A stretch of DNA of 43,954 bases from assembly GCA_049315825.1 (NCBI GenBank), contig JBMOJK010000009.1:1-43954 (forward strand), in the 5' to 3' direction. Numbering within the stretch: the first letter of the stretch is position 1; each line of letters opens with the position of its first letter. A program made the position numbers and the translations under genes. The stretch is from JBMOJK01 sp049315825 (GTDB taxonomy: Bacteria > Patescibacteriota > Gracilibacteria > BD1-5 > UBA2023). Under the pieces are notes generated by a model. The model was given only the letters and a program-made list of their open reading frames with translations. It was not told where the DNA came from and did not search any database. Shown here one piece after another: positions 17,759 through 26,062 of this stretch.

Positions 17759-19102
17759 CTATGAGTTTCATTGGTGTTCGCATGATTCATGTTGATGTTG
17801 TATATGCGATTTATGCAAAATACCTCCATCATCGCGATATTGCCGGATTCAGCCTTTGAGGGAATATGCTAGGTGTCCGAGCGAAGCAAAATACGCGGCT
17901 GCTTTACCTGACTTTTCTCCGAGTGGGCAACAAAAAATGAGGGGCATGCAGGTATCAAAGGGGTTGCCTCCTTCTGTCATGCTCTCAAGGAACTCTTCCG
18001 AAAGACAGATTGTTTCTGGGATATGCCCATTTTGATAGGAATCAGGACTGCGCAGATCGATTCATAGGCCATGCGGATATTTAGCACGAAAAGCATCCCA
18101 GCTCATCGTACGATCAACTGAGTCATCAAATACTTCGAAGACACTAAGTCCAGTAATCTCTCATCCTAATATCTCTGGAGCGTACTTCTTGAAGTAGGAA
18201 ACATACGGCTCTATGCGGTCACATGCAATCATGACAGCAGTTCTCGTCTCTCAAGCAGGGATTGGGGAATCTTGGAAATATTGCATGACAGATGCATATA
18301 CGGCTCCTGTGGTTGGACCTGCCGGGACGCCAGTTGTGCGGACGAATTCCAGCGTAGCGAGTGCAGATTCGCGAGCAGTTTTTGCTATCAGCTGACTATA
18401 GATCTCACTGTCGTAGAGCGGCACTTCAGTAAGCTCGGATTCAGAGCGAATCCCAGGGATATATTCTCCTGATCGTGCAATAGTTCAAATCATCGAGCAG
18501 CCTGGATCGCGTGTATGGAAATACGTCGCGATTCCTCCGCTCGAACCGGAGGTCCCAATGCCTGAAAAAAAGTAATCCGGTATACCGATATCATCCTCTA
18601 TTTCGACCGCTGTTGTATTCGAATGAATGGCGGGATTCTTAGGATTAAGGTATTGGTTGGTCCAAAAATACGCATCTGGATCTTGCGAAATACGACTTTC
18701 TATGAACTTGAGTGGATTGTACGGATCGCGTGGATCAGGACATTCACTCATACCTGGAACATGGATGAGCTTGATTCCCAGTATCTGAAGCAATTGACTC
18801 ACCTCAGGAACCTTTGATCTACTCGTGACTGATTCTACCTTGAGATCGAAATTGTGTGCGATCATACCCAAGGCCTTTGCGGTATTTCCAGAGGAAGACT
18901 CGATAATAGTTTTCCCTGAAAGTCCACCCGCTCCAATTTCTGGAGAAAGCAGCGCGAGTGCTGTACGATCTTTGATCGATCAGAACGGATTGAGAAGCTC
19001 AAGTTTGACATAAAGATCGAGACCGGCAATCCCATGATTTTCAGGTTTTACACGAAGAAGCGGCGTATTGCCGATTCGTTCAAGAAGAGAGTTTACAATC
19101 AT
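17759..19102 (-). CDS. Cysteine synthase/SbnA-like PLP enzyme fused to a rhodanese domain
   Basis: A 447-residue fusion rebuilt across several TGA-Gly codons. Residues 1 to about 310 are a fold-type II PLP enzyme: NSLLERIGNTPLLRV, the PLP lysine in NPF-TGA-SIKDRTAL, ESSSGNTAKALG for cofactor phosphate/substrate binding and SGIGTSGSSGGIATYF. From about 330 a rhodanese domain follows: MSWDAFRAKYPHG-TGA-IDLRSPDSY, then FCCPLGEKSGKAAAYFASLGH, with the active-site Cys loop CPLGEKS. The tail HKSHIQHQHESCEHQ is rich in His and Cys and could bind metal. The fusion suggests a beta-replacement reaction tied to sulfur transfer, or a sensor role. It is the last gene of the Fur-linked operon, overlapping the previous gene by 10 bp. 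SbnA/Y4xP (2,3-diaminopropionate precursor synthesis) is the main alternative to a true cysteine synthase. Confidence 0.85.
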
Positions 19103-19617
19103 AGTCGGGAGAATGCACTTCTAGGTATATTGGAAAGCGTATTGATCGATGCTACCTCTTTTTTGTATTTTTGAGCTATCTCCTTGAACAGAGCAAGAAC
19201 ACGTTCGCGTTCAACCTTATCTTGGGGCTCAGCTCTGAGGAAAACTTCAAAATATCGGATAGCCGCTGATGCTCTGCCTTTTTGGATTTCTTCCGTAAAA
19301 TCAGCATGAATCTCAACATGTAGGAGTGGAGATGAAAGATCCGATGCAAATACGTGATCAATGCCTTTTATGTGATCTTCAGGAAATTCTGGCTCATCAG
19401 CACAGCAGTCATCTATCAGACAATAGGCATTTTCTTGGGCGATATAGCGCAGAATATCTTGTTCGTTCGAGAGATCGAGAGATTCAACATATGGCCTCTT
19501 GAAGTAACTGAGTATTGAAATATCTATGACATGCGAAGAGGATTTTTGTCGCATGTACGTTTCTCGAAGTGCGAGAATATTCATAGGAGTTGGATTTATT
19601 GACTGAAGGCTATTCAT
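19093..19617 (-). CDS. Unknown protein in the decarboxylase-cysteine synthase operon
   Basis: A 174-residue protein that I cannot assign. It contains CLIDDCCADEPEFPEDH (about residues 70-85), a Cys/acid-rich stretch, then LLHVEIHADFTEEIQKG and a long charged C-terminal helix (EPQDKVERERVLALFKEIAQ). No signal or membrane segment is seen. It overlaps the decarboxylase end at ATGAATAG and the cysteine synthase start by 10 bp. Its own end reads RL-TGA-L-TAA, so the stop is clear only under UGA = Gly. Tight coupling on both sides implies a shared pathway or complex. A later start at MNILALRETY (codon 12) is possible. Confidence 0.7.
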
Positions 19618-20950
19618 CTGATTGGTAATGAAAGGAATTGGGTCATGTTGTCACCGCGATTCTTTTTGGTCGGGGATGGAGTATCGGAGTCCCTGCATAG
19701 AAGTCCGCCTTATACGCTGCTGTATCAAAGAACATACAGCAATCACCGCGACGTGGTGAGAATGAAGTCTGTATCGAAAATGGATAGAGCAGATCTCATT
19801 CAAGACAAAGCTGTCCAAAGAGATAGGATCGGTGCTTTGGTGACTCGGGAGATTTCCTAAGCGGAAACAATCTCGGAAGTACGAAACCTGGCTGCTCGCT
19901 TCCGCCTAGTGAGTACTGATCGATCGCAAGTGTAAGTCTGGATATATCAGTCTCGAGTTCTTCAACTTCGATGATTTTAGCAACGCTGCATCATACTCAC
20001 TCGAGTAGTGCTCTACCGGGAGAGACGATAAGCTCGATGAAGTTGTCTTCAAGGAAACGCATCATTTCTGATCCCAAAAATTCGTCCAATGAGTCGAGTC
20101 CAATATTCTGATCAAGTTTTCTAGAAAGCACTGAATGTGCAAATGCATCTCTAGCCGCACTATCTGCATGTCTCGACCAAACGGGACTCTCAGCATAGCC
20201 CTGCGAAGCAAAGAACATCGGAAGAGAGCCTGGCTCTGCAAATATATTTGCCCCCAGTCCCCCGCCGATATCCAAGTAACGAATGGGGAAATCGTTACGG
20301 ATTAGGAGATTTATAATGTTCCGTAGTTCTCGTGCTGCAATTATGCGGTCATCTATAGATACCGAGTCTAGGTGAAAAGCGACGGAAAGTTCGCGTACTC
20401 TGTCCCGCATATTCACCAGTATGCTTTGTGTCTTTTTGAAATTCTGAAGAGGGATTCAGAATCTGGATTTTGGCAAGTGTGAGAAGCCGGAAAAGCGAAG
20501 TGATATTCGCGCAGGAAGATTCGTCTGAGCGATTCGCTCCAATTCATCCAATGAATTCACCTGGACGAGAGCATCATGTGCCAAGACCTCTTCAAGGAAG
20601 ACATCGGATTTTGGACCAGTAGCAACAATACGTTCTCCTGTAAAACCAAAACTTAAAACCTTCCGAAGTTCCTCGACAGAGGCTACATCCACTCATATTC
20701 ACAGCTCGTAAGCGGTCCGAAGGATTACAGAAGAATGCGTCGGCTTAAGTGGGAAGAATATTTTAGCAGCGGTTCTTTTGTTGGAAAATAATCCTAGCAA
20801 ACGTGCTATATTTTGAGCAAAAACCTGTGGAAAAACGAAATGTAGAGCCTGTTCGTGCTCGAGGAGTTTCTCCAAATCTACACCCTCCAGCCAATCACTA
20901 ACGATGGATGGCAAAAGTGGCTCAAGAGGCATAAGAATGTCGTGATGCAT
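19610..20950 (-). CDS. Y4yA/SbnH-like PLP-dependent decarboxylase
   Basis: A 446-residue fold-type III PLP enzyme (diaminopimelate/ornithine decarboxylase family), rebuilt across TGA-Gly codons. Motifs: AKIFFPLKPTHSS with the PLP lysine, YEL-G-I-G-VDVASVEELRKVL (both G are TGA), IVATGPKSDVFL, KSRF-TGA-IPL, FHLDSVSIDDRI, YLDIGGGLG for phosphate binding, VSPGRALLEG, and FGQLCLEGDLLY, which supplies the Cys and Asp of the shared active site. The ATGPK, GVDVAS and SRFGI patterns are those I associate with the Y4yA group, a relative of the staphyloferrin B decarboxylase SbnH. In that setting it would decarboxylate an amino-acid-derived metallophore intermediate. The gene follows fur by 9 bp. Substrate cannot be read from sequence alone. 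Confidence 0.85.
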
Positions 20951-20959
20951 TACTATGAT

Positions 20960-21373
20960 TTATAAATGAGCATTTCAATCCGAGTGACATGCATCACAGT
21001 GTCAGACATGAATTTCCTGTTTTGAACTCAGCATTCCTTCGGATGAAACCAATAAATGACGATCTCCTATATTTCCACACCCATGACAATGGGTGAGCTC
21101 AAAAAAATGAGTAGGCATCCTCCCCTGCTGCACCTCTGTACAAAGGGAATAGTACTCTCGACCATTCTCCTGCAGTGAATGTACAAAACCAGTAGACTGA
21201 AAATCCGCCAGAACTCTGTAAAAAGTGGCGAGGTTTGCATGCGTTCTCTCTATAAAAAGTGCTTTGAGCGTCTCGGCATCGAAGCTGTTTTTCTGTGAGA
21301 GAATGGAGAGAAATTCCTGACGCTGTGGAGTCGCACGGTATCCAGCGGCATGAATAGCAGAAATAATTTCCAT
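20960..21373 (-). CDS. Fur-family metal-responsive repressor
   Basis: A 137-residue Fur-superfamily regulator. The N-terminal winged helix is clear (MEIISAIHAAGYRATPQRQEFL, then THANLATFYRVLADFQSTGFVHS). The C-terminal half has HFFELTHCHGCGNIGD and ends HV-G-HCDACHSD-G-NAHL (both G are TGA), giving two CxxC pairs for the structural zinc. The HF..LTHCHGCG block supplies dimerisation and regulatory-metal ligands. Whether it senses Fe, Zn, Mn or peroxide cannot be told. It heads the operon and probably represses it; two direct repeats upstream may be the operator. The start MEII at 21373 is preferred over one six codons earlier because it matches family length. Confidence 0.9.
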
Positions 21374-21400
21374 GATAAAAATTGAATACACTGAGCATAT

Positions 21401-21428
21401 GCATATTTTCGCTATTGCAAATTTTCGC
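21401..21428 (-). promoter_or_regulatory. Candidate Fur-family operator in the fur promoter
   Basis: On the plus strand GCATATTTTCGC (21401-21412) and GCAAATTTTCGC (21417-21428) are near-identical direct repeats with a 16-bp period. They lie 28-55 bp before the fur start and overlap a TTGCAA-type -35. The position suits a repressor site; the motif is not a textbook Fur box. Confidence 0.4.
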
Positions 21429-21443
21429 GTTTATAAAAGGGAT

Positions 21444-21488
21444 CCATAGATAATCAAACGTAAAAAGAGGTCAGAAATGACCTCTTTT
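21444..21488 (+). repeat. Right direct repeat of the island (attR-like)
   Basis: Exact 45-bp copy of 10822-10866, including the tRNA-Asn CCA and the hairpin terminator, but with no tRNA body before it. Confidence 0.85.
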
Positions 21489-21682
21489 ACTGACCTCAAT
21501 GAGAAAATAGTTCATTTCTCAAACAGTTCGACCAAGTGAATGACTTAACGCATCCTCGCTAGAAGAAGATATGATTTTGGGTACAGAGATATTAGTAAAT
21601 GACGAATTATCCTCAATAAGAATTGACATTAATTTAATCATAAACATAAGTAATACGTATCTTATAATTTTACTATTAAAAT

Positions 21683-22081
21683 ATGAATACTCTAACAGGG
21701 ACTGAATCTACCGATCCAGTTAAGACTATAAAAGATGCTTTATCTTCTATCAAAGAACAAGAAGCATTGATTGAAACATCGATGCAAACTCTTACTGCAA
21801 AGGCAATGGGAAAAGTATTGATCGCCTTTGGAAGAGTATTTGGTGAAGCAGTTGAAATCCCTCAAGGGCAACCTGAATCTGCCATACCTAGCTCCGGAGA
21901 TAATTTACGAATAGATTTTCCAGTGAGTTCGGACATGAGCCTAAAAACCAATACAGTCATTGACTCCGAAACAGGGATTTCATTTTTAGGAGTAAAAGTT
22001 GATAGTCCGGTTGCATGAATTATCTTCCAAGTTAGAGTTCCATTAAAGGAATTAAGTTCATCTGGAATTGAAAAAATTTAG
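21683..22081 (+). CDS. Hypothetical protein just outside the island
   Basis: A 132-residue protein with one TGA-Gly (SPVA-TGA-IIFQV). The N-terminal half is helical (DPVKTIKDALSSIKEQEALI, then KAMGKVLIAFGRVFGE); the C-terminal half looks beta-rich. No family is recognised. There is no SD. A TATAAT at 21663-21668 lies 15 bp before the ATG, so the mRNA leader would be about 8 nt. TAG ends the gene. It lies 195 bp past the right island repeat. The next gene downstream is decayed, so this is an accessory zone. Confidence 0.55.
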
Positions 22082-22137
22082 GAGCGTATCGATTGATACC
22101 TTAATCTGTCTAAGGGTTTCAAATAGGACCTCCCCCA

Positions 22138-22700
22138 TGTCCAAAAAACAACTCTCCACCATCAACCCCTTCGGTGCAGATCACCGCTATAGTCGACTCA
22201 AAAAAGTTTTCGATATTTGTGAATATTATTTCGAGTTTGCGGATAAGAAAATAATAACGAATGTTACCAAACAACATTGGATGAAACGGACGGGATAAAA
22301 ATCTTGCATCATGATATTAATTCGATCGAGGAATACTCGCGATTTATGGTGAAGGATCTGAGTACGTATATCGATACCGAACATGTGTTGATCGTGCGGC
22401 ATGATGGTTTTATCCTCAATCCTGTTGCGCGGACCGATGATTTCCTACAGTATGATTATATCAGTGCACCGTGTTGGTATGATGACGAGAATAATCTTGG
22501 GAATGGTGGTTTTAGCCTGCGGAGCAAGAAGCTTCTTGACACCTTGGCGAACAATCCAGAGATAACGGATTTCCATCCAGAAAATGATCGTATATATCGG
22601 AAATACGCTGACTATCTGCATGCAAAGTGAATCAAATTCGGACCAGAAGAAATTGCCAGAATTTTTGCTTCGAATGATCGCTCGATATGAAGACCTTTTA
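22138..22700 (+). pseudogene. Decayed DUF5672-family (glycosyltransferase-like) gene
   Basis: Parts of a DUF5672 protein appear in different frames. Frame 1 from ATG 22138 gives RLKKVFDICEYYFEFADKKI and then stops at TAA. After a shift near 22270 another frame gives DINSIEEYSRFMVKDL, HVLIVRHDGFILNP, LQYDYISAPCWYDDE and GNGGFSLRSKKLLDTLA, the family hallmarks. Reading TGA as Gly gives YLHAK-G-IKFGPEEIAR, and a second shift near 22660 would give NFCFEGSLDMKTFY, resembling the FSFEG region near the family C-terminus. Two frameshifts and a lost end imply an inactive gene, unless the sequence has errors. DUF5672 proteins usually sit in surface-glycan loci. Confidence 0.7.
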
Positions 22701-22894
22701 TTAACCATTCTACAAGCTTAGTCAGAGCTTCTCCTATATCTTTTGACGGCGCAGTATCATCATTAACACGAGATCAAATTCTCTGGCAATACCAAATTTT
22801 GATGTACAGTCTCAATATCCCTTCTCTTCAAAAACCATACCTTCTCCGGTGCCAAAGTTCGACGAACATAGTCCACCGGGGGCCATTGATCATC

Positions 22895-22934
22895 AACAAG
22901 CAGCCCCTTCTAAATTTAGAAGGGGCTGCTTGTT
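22895..22934. repeat. 40-bp perfect palindrome
   Basis: The arm AACAAGCAGCCCCTTCTAAA is followed directly by its exact reverse complement with no spacer. T-runs beside it are weak, so it could be a terminator, a cruciform or an element end. Confidence 0.7.
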
Positions 22935-23055
22935 ATCTTTATATTCCACATCTCTCATTTTCACAACCAGGATACTAATCTAATAGAAAATCCCCCAGAT
23001 ACTTAACAACATCCACATATTTAATATAGAAAACCAGAACATTACCGTGCAAAAT

Positions 23056-23085
23056 AAAAGACATACACTTAAGTGTATGTCTTTT
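23056..23085 (-). terminator. Terminator after the 23129 gene
   Basis: A 30-bp perfect palindrome (arm AAAAGACATACACTT) with T-rich sequence on the minus side, 44 bp past the stop. Confidence 0.7.
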
Positions 23086-23128
23086 AAATAGGTTCGTATA
23101 TTGAACTCTCTTAAGAGCATCATATACC

Positions 23129-23815
23129 CTACTGCGCACAACAAGCCCTCCTTTCTGGAATTTGTGAGAATTTTTCCCCATGAGATCCAAGAGCTATTCG
23201 CCCCTGATTAAACCAGAAGTGCAGCATCTGACGACTTCCGCTTATGGCACAGTCTTCAGGTGCAGACCAGAAATCCCCGCGCAAATCAATCCAGCAATCA
23301 TGAGAATTATGAAACCGTTCCGGCTCCAGCAAGTACATCATTGCGAATTCGTAGACACCTAAATCATATATCTCATTATCGATACTGACCCTGGGTTGCA
23401 GAATGCTTTGAACATCTTCTGGAGCGATAAATTCAACTCTCACCAGCTTGCCGGCTAAGGCTAGCCTTTCTTGATTCGTGAGATATTTAGCGCTCAGCCG
23501 CCCATGTGTAAAATCAAAAAACACACCAGCGAGCTCGGTCGAAAGTTTCTTCAGCACCATGTTCACGGCAACGTTGTAGTTGGGGGCAAAATTTGTCCAG
23601 TCCGGAATAAACCAAAGACCTTCTTGATCATTCAGCTCAATATCCGGGGGGATAATAAGCTCTGGAAAATATGCTTGTGCCCTAGCAATTTGCTGCTTCA
23701 TGCTTATTGCAGAATTACAAAAAACATCCACAACAACATTCGGCCTTTGTTCGAACAAATTCATGGTTCCAACTTCAGGTCTACCTCCACTAACCAGTGT
23801 TAAATGCGAGCTCAT
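23129..23815 (-). CDS. Hypothetical protein with strong ribosome-binding site
   Basis: A 228-residue protein without a family I recognise. It has no signal peptide; the sequence looks soluble and globular (VVVDVFCNSAISMKQQIARA, then FFDFTHGRLSAKYLTNQE, and CWIDLRGDFWSAPEDC). It ends with a Cys pair (RRACCAQ). AAAGGAGG lies six bases before the ATG. No TGA is used in frame and the stop is TAG. These traits match the amidase and lipoprotein genes of this window and differ from the core genes, so the gene may have been acquired from a standard-code donor. It is monocistronic. Confidence 0.6.
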   Translation of the reverse strand: MSSHLTLVSGGRPEVGTMNLFEQRPNVVVDVFCNSAISMKQQIARAQAYFPELIIPPDIELNDQEGLWFIPDWTNFAPNYNVAVNMVLKKLSTELAGVFFDFTHGRLSAKYLTNQERLALAGKLVRVEFIAPEDVQSILQPRVSIDNEIYDLGVYEFAMMYLLEPERFHNSHDCWIDLRGDFWSAPEDCAISGSRQMLHFWFNQGRIALGSHGEKFSQIPERRACCAQ

Positions 23816-24225
23816 TGCACCCTCCTTTGCAGTAGAAATTTAATGAACGTCCATCAAAAGATTTGATGAATCCTCGTAATTAAGGGAAGTTACTGTTATT
23901 TGTTAAATATATTTACATGTATAAGTCTTTTCCGAGCTATAACATTAAATCAAGAATGGCATCGAAAACAGTCTTTATAAACAAGATTTCCTGAATAGTG
24001 ATTTGAGATCCTCCAGAAAAAGCATACCCTACTTTGCAAAGAAATTATCCTAATGCAATTATCGTAGAGAGGATGGGTGATTCAAGATCATCCTAGAACA
24101 AACTCAGACCCAAAAAGCAGTGCGTACACCTATCTCACACTACAGTCTAGTCAAATACCTTTCTCTACGAACATAAAAAGATCGTATTTGATGCTTCTCA
24201 TTACATTGTGATCAAATCCTACAAC
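23816..24225. other. Gene-free stretch before mntP
   Basis: No supported gene. One 46-codon frame (23956-24096, two TGA) is weak. A small imperfect hairpin lies at about 24071-24093 (GGAT...ATCC). I see no clear yybP-ykoY manganese riboswitch. Confidence 0.4.
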
Positions 24226-24789
24226 ATGGTATTCCTTGCAAACCTCCTACTTGCCCTTTCACTTGCGGCTGATGCCTTCGCGGTTGCAGTCGGGACAGGG
24301 ATTTCTCAGAAGAAAATCCAACTCAAGCAAGCCTTGCTTATGGCAGGAACGTTTGGATTTTTCCAGGCTTTGATGCCCGTGATCGGATTTGTACTCGCTT
24401 CGTTTTTTGCAAAATACATCACCGCCTACGATCATTGGATCGCATTTATCCTGCTTGGATATATCGGTGGAAATATGATCTATGCTGGATGGAAGGGTGA
24501 AGAAGAGGACTTACCCACGAAGAATGTCTTCACACTCAAATCTCTCATTACACTCGGGATTGCCACGAGCATCGATGCCCTCGCAGTCGGAGTTTCACTT
24601 ACTGCAAGTACCCAGGATATCTGGACCCCAGCGATCACGATCGGAATCGTAACATTCATCTGCTCGTTCATCGGAGTAGAATTTGGAAAACGATTTTCTG
24701 CACATATCGGATCACGGGCTGAGATCATAGGTGGATGTGTACTCGTTAGCATCGGTATCAAAATACTCTGCGACCATCTTGTCGGCTAA
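24226..24789 (+). CDS. mntP: Putative manganese efflux pump MntP
   Basis: A 187-residue membrane protein with six hydrophobic segments in two homologous halves, the MntP (DUF204) layout. The duplicated signature is visible as SLAADAFAVAVGTG (about residue 11) and ATSIDALAVGVSL (about 112), whose Asp residues line the ion path in this family. It would export Mn(II). The start MVFLANLL at 24226 is preferred; a GTG at 24208 is in frame but adds no family sequence. No TGA codons. A terminator follows, and the convergent neighbour is a lipoprotein. Confidence 0.92.
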   Translation: MVFLANLLLALSLAADAFAVAVGTGISQKKIQLKQALLMAGTFGFFQALMPVIGFVLASFFAKYITAYDHWIAFILLGYIGGNMIYAGWKGEEEDLPTKNVFTLKSLITLGIATSIDALAVGVSLTASTQDIWTPAITIGIVTFICSFIGVEFGKRFSAHIGSRAEIIGGCVLVSIGIKILCDHLVG

Positions 24790-24794
24790 ACAGC

Positions 24795-24823
24795 AAAAAG
24801 CTCCGGGTTACGGAGCTTTTTTT
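24795..24823. terminator. Bidirectional terminator after mntP
   Basis: AAAAAGCTCCG, a five-base loop and CGGAGCTTTTTTT. It also faces the end of the convergent lipoprotein gene. Confidence 0.9.
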
Positions 24824-24840
24824 ATGAGACCAAAAGAAGT

Positions 24841-25320
24841 TTATCCCTTCGGAATCATCTCAACCCATTTACCATCTATTTTACAAGAGGTAGTATGATA
24901 GGTTTTTGTGATAGAAGTGCCGGATTTGGACTTTTCTGTGAGCGTGAGCTTTACGGTCCAGTCGCGACATTTCATCTTTTTCCAAGTCTTCTCTTCACTT
25001 GGAATCACTATCACTTCATGTGCCTGTGTTTGGTTGACCCAAACTGTAGGTTTAGTGGTAGGCTTATCGAGTGCAACGGAGATATTTTTCCGATCCTCAT
25101 CATCCAGATTTGAGCCGATAGCATTACCGACTGCTCCACCTAGGATCGCCAACACTACGGTTGCTACAGCCCGATTTGAACCGCCTGCAGCATAGCCAAT
25201 AGCACCACCAACAGTAGCACCAACGGCCGTGCCAGTTTCTTTCTTGGTAGCGCAACCACTGAGCGCACCTACCAAAAACACTGAAGCTAATACCAATACA
25301 CCGGATTTGGATGTACGCAT
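24841..25320 (-). CDS. Glycine-zipper lipoprotein (17-kDa surface antigen-like)
   Basis: A 159-residue predicted lipoprotein with signal SGVLVLASVFLVGALSGC, whose LSGC is a lipobox with the acylated Cys at about 22. A glycine-zipper 2TM domain follows (GTAVGATVGGAIGYAAGG, then ILGGAVGNAIGSNLDDEDR), and then a C-terminal beta-rich part with one Cys pair (CRDW, TTSCKIDGKWVEM). This layout is common in proteobacterial outer-membrane lipoproteins such as the rickettsial 17-kDa antigen and SlyB. It is unexpected in a CPR cell, which normally lacks an outer membrane. All glycines are GGN, GAAGGAG precedes the ATG, and the stop is TAA. Acquisition from a standard-code Gram-negative donor is likely. 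Confidence 0.82.
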   Translation of the reverse strand: MRTSKSGVLVLASVFLVGALSGCATKKETGTAVGATVGGAIGYAAGGSNRAVATVVLAILGGAVGNAIGSNLDDEDRKNISVALDKPTTKPTVWVNQTQAHEVIVIPSEEKTWKKMKCRDWTVKLTLTEKSKSGTSITKTYHTTSCKIDGKWVEMIPKG

Positions 25321-25440
25321 TTTTTCTACTCCTTCAAAAGGTTTTGTTTAGACCATCAATTCAATGGATAAACATAATCTACGAGCGAAAGCGAATATGT
25401 CAATTGGGGTGAAATAGAATCTTGCTCAGGATAAGCCGTA

Positions 25441-25474
25441 TACAAAAACACACCCGCGCGGGTGTGTTTTTGTA
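25441..25474 (-). terminator. Terminator after dps
   Basis: A 34-bp perfect palindrome, arm TACAAAAACACACCCGC. Its inner arms have T-runs on both strands. It directly follows the dps stop. Confidence 0.85.
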
Positions 25475-25906
25475 TTAGAGTGAACTTCGGATCATCCAAG
25501 CGTGTTTCTCATGCGTTGCAAGCATGCCCGTGAGCAGGTCCGCACCAGCGAGATCACCAAGTGTATCGAGTGTATTGATCGATGTGCGCAGTACGTCAAT
25601 CGTGCGCTCTGCGGTTGTAAGCAGACCACCAAGCAGTTCATCACGAACCGCAGTACTCAAACTTGCATCTACACTCACCGACTGAGTCGGAGCTGTAAGA
25701 CCAAATACTCGGTATCGTTCAGCGATCTCATCGAGTGAGCCCCAGAGATATGTATACTGCCCCTCGAGCATGATGTGCAGTTCATGGAAATCCTGAGCCA
25801 CAACATTCCAGTGAGAACTGTGTGTCTTGAAATAAAGATCATATACCGATGCAAATACGGTATCAAGAATGGTTTTAATCTGTGTTGTATCGAGAGTTGT
25901 TTTCAT
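25475..25906 (-). CDS. dps: Dps-like ferritin, DNA protection during starvation
   Basis: A 143-residue Dps/miniferritin that stores iron and detoxifies peroxide as a dodecamer. The ferroxidase motif is clear: THSSHWNVVAQDFHELHIML, then LWGSLDEIAERYRVFG with Asp and Glu ligands shared between subunits. The C-terminal helix ends EKHAWMIRSSL, as usual. There is no Lys-rich N-terminal tail, so DNA binding is uncertain. TAAAAT ends seven bases before the ATG and no SD is present, which suggests a leaderless mRNA. No TGA. Confidence 0.92.
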   Translation of the reverse strand: MKTTLDTTQIKTILDTVFASVYDLYFKTHSSHWNVVAQDFHELHIMLEGQYTYLWGSLDEIAERYRVFGLTAPTQSVSVDASLSTAVRDELLGGLLTTAERTIDVLRTSINTLDTLGDLAGADLLTGMLATHEKHAWMIRSSL

Positions 25907-26010
25907 AGATAGAATTTTAAAAAATATCGACCTGCCAAGATAACAAAATTCGCGCGAAATTCAAGAAAAATTTCAGCAATCTTCACTACCTATTCACTCC
26001 GAAGATTGCA

Positions 26011-26039
26011 TTGCAAATGAAGCAAAACAACGATATACT
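26011..26039 (+). promoter_or_regulatory. Promoter of the 26063 operon
   Basis: TTGCAA (26011-26016), a 17-bp spacer and TATACT (26034-26039). The start is near 26046, leaving about 17 nt of leader without SD. Confidence 0.65.
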
Positions 26040-26062
26040 TCCCCTGATTTAAAAAAATCCCC

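Larger units (their letters stand above)
10822..21488. mobile_element. Genomic island next to tRNA-Asn with defence and metal/sulfur genes
   Basis: About 10.6 kb between two exact 45-bp direct repeats, the left one abutting tRNA-Asn. The right copy carries the repeat without the tRNA body. The cargo is mod-OLD-res on the plus strand and fur-decarboxylase-unknown-cysK/rhodanese on the minus strand, meeting at a shared terminator. The restriction half is visibly more AT-rich and much richer in TGA-Gly codons than the flanking core genes. No integrase, transposase or relaxase is present, so the element may be mobilised in trans, have lost its integrase, or have entered by recombination at the terminator repeat. 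The boundaries are inferred from the repeats. Confidence 0.6.
22701..23128. other. Gene-free stretch with two long palindromes
   Basis: No convincing gene. On the minus strand 22760-22900 a short run (PPVDYVRRTLAPEKVWFLKR) looks protein-like but has no start or family match. Two perfect palindromes are present (separate entries). The rest is AT-rich. Confidence 0.5.

Noticed and set aside
17735..17872. 45-codon plus-strand frame with two TGA, membrane-like
   Set aside because: It lies antisense to the end of the cysteine synthase-rhodanese gene; no SD or good promoter.
10822..21488. Integrase, transposase or relaxase in the island
   Set aside because: Read on both strands with TGA as Gly; none of the genes resembles one.
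23956..24096. 46-codon plus-strand frame with two TGA upstream of mntP
   Set aside because: Too short, no family match, no SD; composition does not set it apart from noncoding sequence.
23816..24225. yybP-ykoY manganese riboswitch upstream of mntP
   Set aside because: I could not find its conserved loops; only a weak hairpin is visible.
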